In this document: positions 11,684 to 21,951 of the stretch, piece after piece
How the letters are laid out: the number at the start of each line of letters is the position of its first letter
How positions within the stretch are numbered: the stretch's first letter is position 1
DNA from: Chrysophaeum taylorii
Lineage: Eukaryota; Sar; Pelagophyceae; Pelagomonadales; Pelagomonadaceae
Length of the DNA: 64,000 bases
Assembly (NCBI GenBank): GCA_029834535.1
Contig: JAQMWT010000375.1
Span: forward strand, 1-64,000
Direction: 5' to 3'
The notes under the pieces: model-generated
Database searches by the model: none
Seen by the model: the letters and a program-made list of their open reading frames with translations, nothing else
Told to the model about the DNA's origin: nothing
Made by a program: the position numbers and the translations under genes

Positions 11684-12321
11684 GTCCCGCGTACTTATCT
11701 CCGCCCGTCAGGCACATCCCTCATACCCCACAAACCCACCCACATCCTTCATGCTCCCCACACACACCCCCCTCTTAGCAGTCGACATTTAAAGACAAAC
11801 ATACGTACTTATCTCCGCCCGTCAGGCACATCCCTCATACCCCACAAACCCACCCACATCCTTCATGCCCCACCCACACCCCCCTCTTAGCAGTCGACAT
11901 TTAAAGACAAACATACGTCCGGCGGCAGCATGCGTACGACCTACGGGCGGGGCCCGTCCTCTCTTCGCCTGCCCCACGCCTCGGCGATGACCCCGACTAG
12001 GTCCCGCGTACTTATCTCCGCCCGTCAGGCACATCCCTCATACCCCACAAACCCACCCACATCCTTCATGCCCCACCCACACCCCCCTCTTAGCAGTCGA
12101 CATTTAAAGACAAACATACGTCCGGCGGCAGCATGCGTACGACCTACGGGCGGGGCCCGTCCTCTCTTCGCCTGCCCCACGCCTCGGCGATGACCCCGAC
12201 TAGGTCCCGCGTACTTATCTCCGCCCGTCAGGCACATCCCTCATACCCCACAAGCCCACCCACATCCTTCATGCTCCCCACACACACACTCTCTCTTAGC
12301 AGTCGACATTTAAAGACAAAA
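11599..12321 (+). repeat. 203-bp tandem array built from the nuclease ORF 3' end
   Basis: The unit starts CGTCCGGCGGCAGCATGCG, covers the last 25 or so codons of the nuclease-like ORF, its TAG stop and a C-rich flank (CCCACCCACATCCTTCATGC), and ends GTCGACATTTAAAGACAAAC. Full units start at 11,599, 11,916 and 12,119; an extra partial unit of about 112 bp begins at 11,804. Units are nearly identical, so the expansion is recent. Confidence 0.9.
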
Positions 12322-12489
12322 AAACAAACAGACAGACAGACAGACAAACATCTGTCGATTAGTAGTAAGGACTGCTAAGAGGGGGGTGTGTGTGGGGTGC
12401 ATGAAGGATGTGGGTGGGTTGTTTGTCTTTAAATGTCGACTGCTAAGAGGGGGGGTGTGTGTGGGGAGCATGAAGGATGTGGGTGGGTT
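12322..12489. repeat. (GACA)n tract and inverted junction repeats
   Basis: Contains CAGACAGACAGACAGACAAAC, then TCTGTCGATTAGTAGTAAGG, then two copies of the C-rich flank in the opposite orientation (GCTAAGAGGGGGG...GGATGTGGGTGGGTTGT), separated by TTTGTCTTTAAATGTCGAC. The same pieces recur at 13.49-13.55, 29.19-29.25, 48.06-48.39, 56.34-56.44 and 57.38-57.73 kb, where they join helicase fragments and nuclease-tail fragments. Confidence 0.8.
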
Positions 12490-13130
12490 GTCCCCCGATT
12501 TAGGGTAAGTATCAGGTAGGCGCGCGAGGCAGGCATTGATCCTCCAAGCCGTCTACGGCGACCTCGCAGACTATTTTCACGACCCGCGGCGGCTCTTTCG
12601 GCGCGACATTCTCACGCCCCGTCGAAACGATGTTGTCGATGCTGACAACGCGCGCATGAATGACCGCGGCCTTTTTTTCCTGGAGACGAGGCGTCGGGAG
12701 TTCTTTTCAGCCGACTAGGTTGGGTCAGAAGACGACGCCTCGCTCTCAAGAGTCGAGTTTTCAACTCCCTGACAACCAACGGCATGCTGAATTTGATCGC
12801 GAGCTTAAAGTCTTCGCAACCTCGACCCGTCGCACGGCCACTGCAACGGCACCCGATACATCATCGATAGTGTCGTGTCACCGAGGCTCCTCCAACCTGT
12901 ATCCCTCAAGCCCCACCGACGCCAAACGATCAACAAGAGCCAGAGGCAGACGCCCCGCAAGGTCGGCGTCCTCTTGCCCAAGCCCGTCTTCTGCCACGTC
13001 CAGCTCTACGTGGCTCTCTGTCGATCGGCAACCCCGAGGATATGCTCTTCTGAGTCGACGACTCCACCCTACCCCACACGTGCTGCGCAATACCGATAAG
13101 CCCCCTCCCGGCGTCTACACGCGCACTGTA
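12490..13130 (+). pseudogene. Helitron/PIF1-type helicase C-terminal fragment, copy 1
   Basis: Starts at CCCCCGATTTAGGGTAAG. Translations show AVYGDLADYFHDPRRLF then RRDILTPRRNDVVDADNARM, matching the PIF1/Helitron block in which a polypeptide of the type RAIL-P-N-DVD-N follows the AVYPDL-like segment. In other frames come a RELKVFATS-type segment and the C-terminal block QTINKSQRQTPRKVGVLLPK followed by PVFCHVQLYVALCRSAT, the signature of motif VI in these helicases (canonical TINKSQGQT and GQLYVALSR). The domain lies in more than one frame, so this copy cannot encode a helicase. It is the C-terminal third only. Confidence 0.75.
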
Positions 13131-13490
13131 GGTGAACTTACTGGGCCAGGTGAACTTACTGGAACCAGGTGAACTTACTAGGGTTAGAGATTGGGACAAT
13201 GTGAACTAAGTGACCAGGTGAACTTACCGGGACCAAGTGAGCTTACTGGGGTTTTTAGAGTAAACTCAAAGGTTAGCGGCGTGTGCGGATCAAAGCAGCT
13301 TATATTGGCGGGGGTGAGAGCGACGAGTTCAAAGGAGAGTGGGGTGAGTGGATGTGAGCACGAGTGGGTTTATGCCGAATTTACTGGGGTTAGAGATTGG
13401 GAGTAGGTGAACTTAACGGGATTAGGTGAACTTACTGGGGTTAGAGATTGGGACTAGGTGTGAACTTGCTGGCCTCTGCACTCGTGTCGA
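13131..13490 (+). repeat. GTGAACTTACTGG minisatellite
   Basis: Irregular array of a 17-19 bp unit, AGGTGAACTTACTGGGACC, with variants GGGGTTAGAGATTGGGACT. It follows the helicase fragment directly, as it does at 49.02 and 50.03 kb and, inverted, at 56.44 kb. It therefore belongs to the same repeated unit and not to this locus. Confidence 0.85.
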
Positions 13491-13550
13491 CATTTAAAGA
13501 CAAACAGACAAACAGACAAACAGACAAACATCTGTCGATTAGTAGTTAAG

Positions 13551-13738
13551 ACATGTTCTGAAACATGAGCTCTACATATCATAAAGAAGACATGGAGCTT
13601 GATGGCCACTCTCCGCCGACCGACCTTTCGGCGCTCCTCGTCTACAGGCCCGTGATTCCGGACTGGCACCTGTCGCTCCGGCCTGGCTCCCATGCTCGGG
13701 AGAGGTCTGAAGTTAGTTAGTTAGTTTTCAGAACATGT
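13551..13738. repeat. 13-bp inverted repeat around (GTTA)n element copy 2
   Basis: ACATGTTCTGAAA at 13,551-13,563 and its exact complement at 13,726-13,738 enclose the second (GTTA)n-tailed copy. It may be a small terminal-inverted-repeat element carrying or hit by the non-LTR copy, or a chance foldback. No target duplication was identified. Confidence 0.5.
13596..13727 (+). mobile_element. (GTTA)n-tailed non-LTR element, copy 2 (3' end only)
   Basis: Homologous to the last 140 bases or so of the copy at 7.27-7.64 kb: AGCTTGATGGCCACTCTCC, CGATTCCGGACTGGCACC-like segment, hairpin CTCCCATGCTCGGGAG, then GGTCTGAAGTTAGTTAGTTAG. Truncated at its 5' side, as expected for a non-LTR element. Confidence 0.8.
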
Positions 13739-13740
13739 AA

Positions 13741-13999
13741 TAGGGTCGGATAAGAAAGTTCGTACGAGCCGTTAACTATGTTTCAGTTTGTACGAAGACA
13801 TACTCAACGGATCGCTGAGCTATGTTCATTTGTACTCAAGCAGTATGTGCCGCCACGCCGCGAGATCGTCGCGATGGAACTAGTCCCCATAGTGAAGTCG
13901 GCATCCTTTCGTCCCCTCACGCAAAAAAAGGGAAAAGCCCACGCGTTGTAGGACCCGTCGTTGCGGCGCGGGCTAGTCTCGTTTTCTTATCCGACCCTA
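13741..13999. mobile_element. MITE-like inverted-repeat element next to the Nup155 start
   Basis: TAGGGTCGGATAAGAAA at 13,741-13,757 is repeated as its exact complement at 13,983-13,999. The enclosed 259 bp have no coding capacity. The right end lies 7 bp before the ATG of the Nup155 gene, so the element occupies the whole proximal promoter/5' leader. No clear target duplication is visible, so the class is not set. Confidence 0.55.
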
Positions 14000-14005
14000 G
14001 AATGG

Positions 14006-17000
14006 ATGGCGGACCACCACTGCGCGGAAGAGAAAGGGTTACTATCATCATCATCATCATCAGATAGTTGGAAGAAAGGAAGAGCGATGTTGGTCCAACA
14101 ACGCGGCGAGGAGGAGGACGAGGAGGACGAAGAAGATGAAGAAGAAGAGCGTGGTCGTCGGCGTCGTGAAGAGGATGAGGAAAAAGAAGACTTGTCGGAG
14201 TGGGAGGCCGTGAAGTTCGAGGTGTCCGCCGAGCGGTTCGAGCTGTTTGAGGAGCTGGAGGCCCCGAAAACCGAGGTCGTGGCGTCCGTCCTCGCGAACA
14301 CAAAAAACGCGGCGTGGCCGGCGATGGTGGCGCAGGAGGGCCGGCGGCAGGGGTTTGGGAAGTGCGGGCTGCTGCCGGAGATGGAGTGCGCGTGGGTGGG
14401 GCTGGGGAAGACGTTGGTCGTGTGGGACTACGGGAGGCAGGACTTGGCGGCTTACGAAGGCTTGAGCGGTCCGCCAACATGCGCCTGCTCTGCGCCCGCA
14501 AAGTCGCGGGTTTTCGAGGACGTGGTGTCGCGGGTGGTCGCGGTCGCCACCGAGACCGAGCTGCGTTTGCTCGCGCTCGCGTACCGGAAGGACGGATCGA
14601 CGCTCGAGCTGTTGCCGACGGAATTTGTGGCGCCCGTCGACCCGCGAGTTGAGCTGAGGGCGGCCGTCGCGGCCGCCGATGGACGCGTCTTTTTTGGAGG
14701 GAATGACGGGCTCGTCCACGAGTTCGACTACGCGACGCGCGAGTCGTGGCCGGCGAGGCTGACGCGACTCGTCTTCGCCAAAGAGGGAGGCCGATTTTTG
14801 GGATACGAGGGGTTTCGGCCGCCAAAAATGGCGCGGCGCGGCGACTCGAGGGCGCGGCGGGTGGTTGCGGCCGCCTTTGGGGACTGGTTTTTTGAGAAGG
14901 ACCCGGTGCTACGGCTGGCGGTCGACGACGTCCGCGGCTGCTTGTACGCTCTGTCGGACGGCGGAACGCTCGACGCGTACGCTTTGAAGGACCTGAAGCA
15001 CGTCGGACGATCTAGCGTTGTGGAGGCGGCCCGGCGCTGGTGCGAGCGGCGGGCGCAGCACGAGCTCGCGGCGCCCTACAAACCAGCGAAAATCGTCGAC
15101 CTCGGAGTAGTTTCTCCCTTCCACTCGAGCTTGCTGCACGCGGTCTGCGTCGACGAATCGGGAACGAGGTACTACTACACGACGGCGCGCGAGCGCGACC
15201 TCTATTGGCGCGAGGCGCCGCCGAACCTCCTCGCGACGCTCTCCTTGGTGTTCGTGCGCGCACTCCAGGATCCTCTTCGCATCGCGCTGGCGTGGGAGTC
15301 CTACGGTCTAGCGGTCATGCCGGCCAGAGTGGACGACGACGCGGACAAGCTCTTCTGCTGCGCGCACGACGCGGGCGTTTTCTTCGAGGGAACCAACCAC
15401 CACAAAGTCCTGGGGATCGCCGAGACGTCGGCGCCCTGCAAGCTCCGGACGCTCATGTTGCTTTCTTCTTCTTGTTCTTCGAGGGGGGTCGTTTCGGGCC
15501 TCGCCAACGAGGTGCCCGTCCCGAAAAAGTCGGCCGCCGCAGGCCTCGCGGGGCAACGAGAGAGGAAACCGCTGCTGGCCCGCTTTCTTGCTGCTGCAGC
15601 TGCTGCTGCTGCTGCTCGGGAGGAGGAGGAGGAGGAGGTGGTGGTCGCACCATCTTCTTCCTCCAAAAAAACGGTCGTGTCGGCGAACGGCGGGGCGCCT
15701 CTGCTGCTGCCCGAAGAGATGGAGGAGCAGCTGGACGCGACGCCGGTCCCCGAGGTCGCGGCTCAATACCTCTTCGGCGCGCGGCGAGTAGCGATCCTGA
15801 CGCGCGCGGGCGTCGAGGAGTACGCGCGGATCTGGCCGATCGACCAACTCCGCGATCTCCTCGACCGCGGGGCGGACGTCGGGTGGTTCGCGAAGCGGTA
15901 CGGCGAGCTCGAGACGTGCTGCATGGCCCTCGGCATCGTCGTCCTCCGAGCCCCGGGCGACGACCAGGCTCTCAAGGCTCTCGCCCTAGCCAAGTTCAAG
16001 GAGATCGGCACCAAGGCCACCTTCACGCAACAACAACAACAACAATGGTTCTTCGGGCAGCCGGCGCCGACGATCGCGTTCGCGCCGTCGACGCAGTACC
16101 GGGCTCTCCGGCTGCTGGTGTCGCGTCTCGCGCGGCCGGTCTGGTCCAAGCCGATGGTCTGGAGCGAGGGCGGCAGAGCCGTTTTTCTCCTCGAGCCCTC
16201 GGAGCTCGCGCAGATCAGGATCCCCGTCCTCGAGCTTCGGGCTCTCTTGAAGCGCGACGAGCTCTTCGCGGACGCGACGGCCAACGACGTCCTCGAGCTC
16301 GAAAGGACGTACGCGTCGCAAAACGTCGTCGTGTCTTGGGACAAGGCGAGCGCCGCCGCTCGAAACGCCGAGTCCGCGCGCCGCGAAACGCGCGAAACGC
16401 ACAAACTCTATCGGTTCGTCTCGCGCCTCGCGAACGCGCTGTCCTTGCTGGACATCCTGCGCCGCGCGCGCGACGCCGAGGACGACGGCGGCAGCGATCA
16501 AGGCGGGGCCGTCGACGCGCGGCTCAAAATCCTCTGTCCCGTCTCGCTCGCGGATCTCGCCTGCTCGCGCGATACCCACGAGAAAGTCGTTTCCTGCTTG
16601 CGCGCGCTCACGGTCCCGCGGTGGCTGGATAAGCGAGGAACGGGATACGAGTGGCCGGAGCCTCTCGCCGCAGCCCTCGGCGAGGCGTGCTCTTCGTATT
16701 TTAATTCGGCCGACGCGACGGCCCAGCACGGCGCGGCCCGTCTGCGCCGGGCTAAAGAGCTCGACTCTCGGCAAAGATGGGACGAAGCGCGGGCGGAGCG
16801 TCTTCTCGCGCGCGATTTTTACCTCAAGGCGGCAGCGCAATGGCGGTCGCCGAACGACGCCGAGACCGCCCTCCCCGTGGCGTGCGACGCCCTCCTCGAC
16901 GCCAATTTCGCGCCGGCGGCCGTCGAGGTGGCGGTCGCGTGCGCGAGAAATTTCGAGGAGGGGGACTCCTCCTCCTACGACGCGCTACACTCCGAGCAGC

Positions 17001-18406
17001 ACCACTGGGAGCTCGGCCTCTACCGCGGCGGCGGCGGCGGCGGCGGCGCGGGCTCGAAGAAGAAGAAGAAGAAGAAGAAGGCGCGGGACGCGTGCTACGC
17101 GATCGCCGCGGACGTGGCGCGCGCCGCGCCGCACCCCGCGGTCCTCAAAGCAGCGCTCTCGCCAACAGCAGCCCCCGAGTGGTTCGCGTCGCAGATCGTC
17201 CGCGATACCTTGGACCGCGACGAGCGGGCGCTCCTCGAGGTTAGGCTCTCGACGTCGCTCGCGAAACTCCTCGAGCGCCAAGCCCCGCAGGTCCTCTGGC
17301 GCCACCATCTCCACTGGCGCCGCGACGCAGAAGCGAGCTCCTTGATGGAACGCCTCGCGACTGCTCCGGATTTGTCGCTGGATGTGCGAATCGGGTACCT
17401 CGTGCGAGCCGTCGAGGCCGCCCGGAGAGCTGGCCTGGACGACGAGTCGCGTCGACTCGAGGAAGCTCTCGAACTCGCGCGCCTTCAGCACCGGTGCGCC
17501 CTGGCGACCTTAGATCTCGCCAGAAAGGCCACGTCTTCTTCCACCTCCTCCTCCGAAGGAGGAGGAGGCGCAACCAAGCAGGAGCTCCAGGCGGCGCACG
17601 CGACGCTCTCCTCCTCGTTGTTGCCCGTCTCGGAACTCTACAACGATTTCGCCTCGAAATTCGACCATTGGGACGTGTGTTTGGCGGTCATGCACGCGAC
17701 CAACCAGGGCGACGCCAAGTACGCCGAGCTGCTGTGGCGATCGATCCTGAGAAGGGCGGTGCCCCTAAGATCTCGCGACGAGGAAACCCGCGCCAAGCTC
17801 AAAGATCCGGCCTGGTGGTCGGACGACGACGTCATGGACGACGCGTTAGCCCACCTCAGATCGCCTCCTACCGGATTCTTCGAGGACGGCGACTGGATCC
17901 CGCCCCTCGTCCACCTCGTCTCGCGCCTCACCGCTGATTTGGGCGCCCGCTCCCTCGATGCCCGCGGCGACGCCCGTTTCTCCCTCGCCCTTCCCCTCGC
18001 CCCGATCGTCGCTCTCCTCCACAAACTCGGCGCCGAGCACTCCAGATTCTCCTCGGAACTCGCGATCCCCTCCTGGGTCCTCGCGGCCATCTCTCCCGTC
18101 CCGCGCGTCTACCAGTTTCTGGCTTTGCGCGACATTTATCGCCACAAAGCCGAAGACATGTTCGAGAAGTTTCTCGCCCTCAAAGCCGCGGCCGATCTCC
18201 TCGACTCCTGGTCCCGCGACGTCGCGAACGCCCCGTCCGAACGACCCCTCTTCGCGGCCGCCGAACGCCGCGGCGCCAGGCCCCAAGACATCCTCGCAGT
18301 CCTCGATTCCGACTTCGACCAACCCCAACGCTCCCCCGACCTCGTCCAACTCAAACACTCCCTCCACCTCACCATTACCCGCGTAGACCAAATCTTCCGA
18401 CGTTAA
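14006..18406 (+). CDS. NUP155: Nucleoporin Nup155/Nup170 homologue
   Basis: 1,466-residue intronless frame. Nup155 is a large scaffold subunit of the inner ring of the nuclear pore complex. The N-terminal half has the beta-propeller of this family: an early ISGLS-like LSGPPTCACS segment, then FFGGNDGLVHEFDY, GDWFFEKDPVLRLAVDDVRG and LYALSDGGTLDAYAL, the segment where family members read 'D-R-LYT-SE-G-L-YDL', followed by VVSPFHSSLLHAVCVDESGT. The C-terminal half, from about residue 750, is an alpha-solenoid (YNDFASKFDHWDVCLAVMHA and WSRDVANAPSERPLFAAAER). Low-complexity inserts (acidic near residues 35-70, poly-Ala, poly-Gln, poly-Gly then poly-Lys near 1,015) lie between helices. Length is close to the 1,390 or so of animals. 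ATG at 14,006 is the first in-frame ATG. TAATAAATAAATAAATAA at the stop may serve as the polyadenylation signal. Confidence 0.85.
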   Translation: MADHHCAEEKGLLSSSSSSDSWKKGRAMLVQQRGEEEDEEDEEDEEEERGRRRREEDEEKEDLSEWEAVKFEVSAERFELFEELEAPKTEVVASVLANTKNAAWPAMVAQEGRRQGFGKCGLLPEMECAWVGLGKTLVVWDYGRQDLAAYEGLSGPPTCACSAPAKSRVFEDVVSRVVAVATETELRLLALAYRKDGSTLELLPTEFVAPVDPRVELRAAVAAADGRVFFGGNDGLVHEFDYATRESWPARLTRLVFAKEGGRFLGYEGFRPPKMARRGDSRARRVVAAAFGDWFFEKDPVLRLAVDDVRGCLYALSDGGTLDAYALKDLKHVGRSSVVEAARRWCERRAQHELAAPYKPAKIVDLGVVSPFHSSLLHAVCVDESGTRYYYTTARERDLYWREAPPNLLATLSLVFVRALQDPLRIALAWESYGLAVMPARVDDDADKLFCCAHDAGVFFEGTNHHKVLGIAETSAPCKLRTLMLLSSSCSSRGVVSGLANEVPVPKKSAAAGLAGQRERKPLLARFLAAAAAAAAAREEEEEEVVVAPSSSSKKTVVSANGGAPLLLPEEMEEQLDATPVPEVAAQYLFGARRVAILTRAGVEEYARIWPIDQLRDLLDRGADVGWFAKRYGELETCCMALGIVVLRAPGDDQALKALALAKFKEIGTKATFTQQQQQQWFFGQPAPTIAFAPSTQYRALRLLVSRLARPVWSKPMVWSEGGRAVFLLEPSELAQIRIPVLELRALLKRDELFADATANDVLELERTYASQNVVVSWDKASAAARNAESARRETRETHKLYRFVSRLANALSLLDILRRARDAEDDGGSDQGGAVDARLKILCPVSLADLACSRDTHEKVVSCLRALTVPRWLDKRGTGYEWPEPLAAALGEACSSYFNSADATAQHGAARLRRAKELDSRQRWDEARAERLLARDFYLKAAAQWRSPNDAETALPVACDALLDANFAPAAVEVAVACARNFEEGDSSSYDALHSEQHHWELGLYRGGGGGGGAGSKKKKKKKKARDACYAIAADVARAAPHPAVLKAALSPTAAPEWFASQIVRDTLDRDERALLEVRLSTSLAKLLERQAPQVLWRHHLHWRRDAEASSLMERLATAPDLSLDVRIGYLVRAVEAARRAGLDDESRRLEEALELARLQHRCALATLDLARKATSSSTSSSEGGGGATKQELQAAHATLSSSLLPVSELYNDFASKFDHWDVCLAVMHATNQGDAKYAELLWRSILRRAVPLRSRDEETRAKLKDPAWWSDDDVMDDALAHLRSPPTGFFEDGDWIPPLVHLVSRLTADLGARSLDARGDARFSLALPLAPIVALLHKLGAEHSRFSSELAIPSWVLAAISPVPRVYQFLALRDIYRHKAEDMFEKFLALKAAADLLDSWSRDVANAPSERPLFAAAERRGARPQDILAVLDSDFDQPQRSPDLVQLKHSLHLTITRVDQIFRR

Positions 18407-18828
18407 TAAATAAATAAATAACTTTTTTTTTTTTTTTTTAATCCGGAGGGTGGGTGGGTGGGTGGAAGGAAGGGGGGCGCCAAGGCGTCGTCGTTAGCCT
18501 AACCGTCCGGGTCAACAAAAGGGAGACCGTTGGCGTTTCTGTAAATTACGAAGGGGTTGGGGGTCCTTCAAAAGAAACGGTGCTCCCTCAATTTTTTTTT
18601 TCTTGTCTCTCAGACAGAAGCGGCGGCGGCGGCGCCTCGTGGACTTTTTTTTTTAGGCCCTGTCCGAGTCCGGACCTCGTACGTACGCCTCGTCGTCGCC
18701 CTCCTCGTTCTTCGCGAAGAAGAAGCTTCGCAATACAATGATTCGTCCTTCCATAATAATACGAGATTGTTCTTTGACTAGTCGCGTGGGCCACCACCAT
18801 TGTGTCCTCCTCTTGATCAAAAAAGTAT

Positions 18829-18858
18829 TCATTCATTCATTCATTCATTCATTCATTC
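18829..18858. repeat. (ATTC)n microsatellite
   Basis: About seven ATTC units. Confidence 0.9.
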
Positions 18859-18909
18859 TACAGGAATCTTTAATTATTACTTCTTGGTACCAACCAAAAC
18901 CAACCAACC

Positions 18910-19620
18910 AACCACGGCTGCAAGAGCTTGTCGTCGCAACATATGGATCCCACCACCTAAAGCGCTTGCGGTATTATTACTGGCCATACACCTGTCGTCG
19001 TCGTCGTCGCACACACACACCAGTTGTTTTTGATCCTCGTCGTGGTCTTGCCAGGCTCTTGGCGACGATCTGCTCTTGCCGCTGATCCTCGTCGTGCATG
19101 CATGTCTAGGACAGTCGTTCATGGAACGCTCGCGCTAAAACCTGGTACTCGAAGAAGAAGAAGAATAACTTTTACCATTCTTTTCTCAGCCCACGTGCTT
19201 CGACGGGCGCACCAAAAGCTCAAAGCCCGGCAATCAGCCACGACACGCGAGACGATCGCGGTGGACAATCTAGTCGGACGGACACTGCGCGTTGGGTTAC
19301 TTACTTGGCCCCATATAATAAATGCTTGATCCTTGCGGCGGCCTGCATTGCGAATCTGGCGGCCAGCGAAGAGTCCGCGCCGGATCTCTGAGCGATGGAC
19401 GCCCGCGGTTTCCCTACCTGACCGCCATGATTCTTCCCGTCGTAGAATCCCGTTTCCCTCGGCGTCGCCGTACCTCAAAACAAGGAGAGCGAGATGCGAT
19501 CGTCGCGCTGCGACGACACACAACAACGTGGCGTTCGAGGACGAACAGAGTACCCTCCCACTGGAACTCTGGGGGCAGACCACCGCTCGAGGCTCGGCGC
19601 GCTGCCTCTTCTCGACCGTC
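18910..19620 (+). repeat. Diverged dispersed segment, copy 1
   Basis: Shares with 27,590-28,270 a series of short blocks in the same order: GCTTGTCGT then TGGATCCC, CGCTTGCGGT, CATAC-TGTCG, GCTTCGACGGGCGCA-CAAAA, GCGAATCTGGC-GCCAGCGA, TCTGAGCGATG, GTCGCCGTACCTCA and GCGTTCGAG/GCGCTCGAG. Plus-strand translations are related (ACRRNIWIPPPKALAVLLLAIH here, ACRNKWIPFETLAVVLGILV there; LRRAHQK in both), which suggests an old coding repeat. The family is unknown to me. Confidence 0.5.
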
Positions 19621-21951
19621 GCGATATAATAATGCCTGCGGCCCAAGATCTCGCGGCCGCCGCAGGGGCTAACACCGCCAAGCTCCAGGTTCGAGGCGTC
19701 GTAGACCTCGATGTGCTGCGAGAGCGACTTGCCGACGACAAGTTCGCGACCTAAATAAGTTCCGAGGAGGAAGGAAGATCACAGATGTACTATTTATCCG
19801 CGAGAGAGCGAACCATACGTCGCGAAGAGGTGACGGATGCAGATACGCCGCGGGATGCGGACGGCCAGCGGATTCTGCGAGTGCGGATAGCCACCAGATG
19901 CAGAAAAACACCAACAAATGCAGACAGACAGACTGCTCGCGGACGCAGAAACCCAGCACCAGTCAGTTCGGAGACAGCACGCGCAGAAAAAAATGGCGAA
20001 TCCACCGCCGACGATTCAGTTTCTATGCGGCAGAAACTCGACGTTGCTCGAATACTGGTTGCGAAATCCGGGTGATAATAAATAGCCAAGGACGAATAGC
20101 AGCCGTTCGTTTTCGCGGCGGCCAGCATCTCCTCGATAATATATATGCCAGAGTGCGACGACGACTACGTTGCTCGAGAGCAACAACACGGATTGCCGAA
20201 GCGATCCACAACGACTATGCTGCTGCTGCTGCTGCTGCTGCTTGAGAGCAACACAGATCACAGAAGCTCGAGCGGGTCTTTCTTCGAGGTTTGCACAAAG
20301 ATGAACAAAGCGGCGTCTTTCGCGCGAAAGACGACGACCCGGACGACTCTGCTCTCGTTGCCTCCAAGTTGCTCTCAAGGCCTTCTTGGTGACCATCAAA
20401 CTAAACTTTCCTATTGGAAGAAGAAAGTCAGTCGACGGTGGGCCACATCGAGACTGCTACGACCGGCTTTGGAAACTGGTTTTCAAATAGACACCCAACA
20501 CCCCTCCCCGACGACGACACGCGGGAGGTGTGGTGTGTTCGTAGAATGAAGAGTCTAATAATAGTCTTCTGAGAAGCTCGGCTTCGAGGACTACACCATC
20601 GAATCGCATCAACAACAGGAGGTTGCGTTCGGTACCGCCGCTCACCTCGCAGACGGAGTTGTGCTTTCGCATACTTAGTAGTCGCGAGCCACTGCTGCGC
20701 GACTCGCGCTTTCGGTCGACGGCGAATAATTAAGATGGTCACGCAGCGTAACGACTTTGGACGCAGAAGATAGCAAAGGCCCGTGCAATAAATAAGACGT
20801 GCAAACGGTCGTGCGCGCAAAAGGGTCGTGCACATGCCGTGCCTTAGTTTATTTGGGTTTGCACGAGCACCGCGTCCATCGCCAGAGTCTAACGAGCGCA
20901 CGCATAGTTATTATCTCACATATCGACCATGTCCGTGCGGCGGATGTGCCGCGCTTTTCCAAGTGGCACGGCACGGAATGTGCCGTGCAGGATTTTTTAG
21001 TGCACTGGCCAACGACGCTGGGAATGACTGGTGGGCGGGCAGCAGCACGCACCAAGCCTAATAAGCGCAAAATTTGTTCGCATTCAAGTTCTTCCTCGTG
21101 TGGTACGGCCGTGACCACAACAACAAGAAGATAGGTCGAGCAAGCCGAACGCTCCGGACAATGATTACCATGGCGTTGGCAGTTTGTTCTACCGCCGCCG
21201 CGCAAGTATTTTCCTTTGATCGTGGGACGCGTGGCTCGGTCGAAGTTCTAGTACTTTCGTAATCCGATTCGGGCAAGAACTCGCCGTGCGGTGAAATGGA
21301 TGTTGCGACGGAACAAATATTACGCAGCCACACGGCGAGGGGCGCGCTGCTGGTGTCTCTAGATTCAAGTAGGCAGCGGTCTTCGAGGAAGCATTAGGGA
21401 GAAGCACGTAAGGCCGCGGCCAGGCAAGCGAAACCCCGCTGTCCGGGCTGCGCGATTCTTGAAAATTGGGCTGTCGGCGGCGGCATTGTTAAAAGAAAGT
21501 TGTGTGGTGTAGTTGGCTGCGTCGATGATTTTAATGCCTGCGATGCATTTTGGGGATCGTGTCGCAGACGACTAGGCGCGCGTACGTACCATGCGCGCGT
21601 GATGACACAGTCTTCTTCCTAGGAGGAACATGCGCCGAGTAAAGAAAACTGGTAAGGAAGGAGGCTGCTTCAGGTTGTTGCTAGCCGCCTGACTGGGATG
21701 CCCTGCTTTCTTTCTGAGAAGCGCACAAGAATGAGGAGCTTGGCGCTTTTCTGGCCATTTTTTTCTGTGAATACCTGGCAAAAGTCTAGCAGTATGTACA
21801 AACATGTAACAAAATTTCTGTGAATCCCCCGCATTGAGTGGCAAATCGAGAGTGGGTTCCCCGGCTTTCGGGGAAGACACGCTCTTTGACAAGGGGAAGA
21901 ATAGAAGCGAAACGCATCCAAATCAAACGAGAGACCTTGCCATAACAAAAG

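Larger units (their letters stand above)
18407..21951. other. Gene-poor, repeat-decayed intergenic stretch
   Basis: No convincing gene in 3.5 kb. It holds a T-tract at 18,423-18,439, an (ATTC)n microsatellite at 18,829-18,858, a decayed segment at 18.91-19.62 kb that is homologous to 27.59-28.27 kb, a (CTG)8 run at 20,219-20,242, and GC-rich palindromic bits (GGCACGGCACGGAATGTGCC near 20,965). Short frames here are fragmentary and look like decayed repeats. Confidence 0.6.

Noticed and set aside
11599-12321. CRISPR-like array
   Set aside because: Units are 203 bp of copied coding end and flank with no spacer structure, in a eukaryotic setting.
15040-16632. Arg-rich 530-residue frame inside Nup155
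   Set aside because: Shadow frame of a GC-rich gene, with no domain; the Nup155 frame is continuous through it.
18407-21951. Hidden host gene between Nup155 and the secreted-protein gene
   Set aside because: Frames are short and broken, with no motif. Shared blocks with 25 and 27 kb point to decayed repeats.
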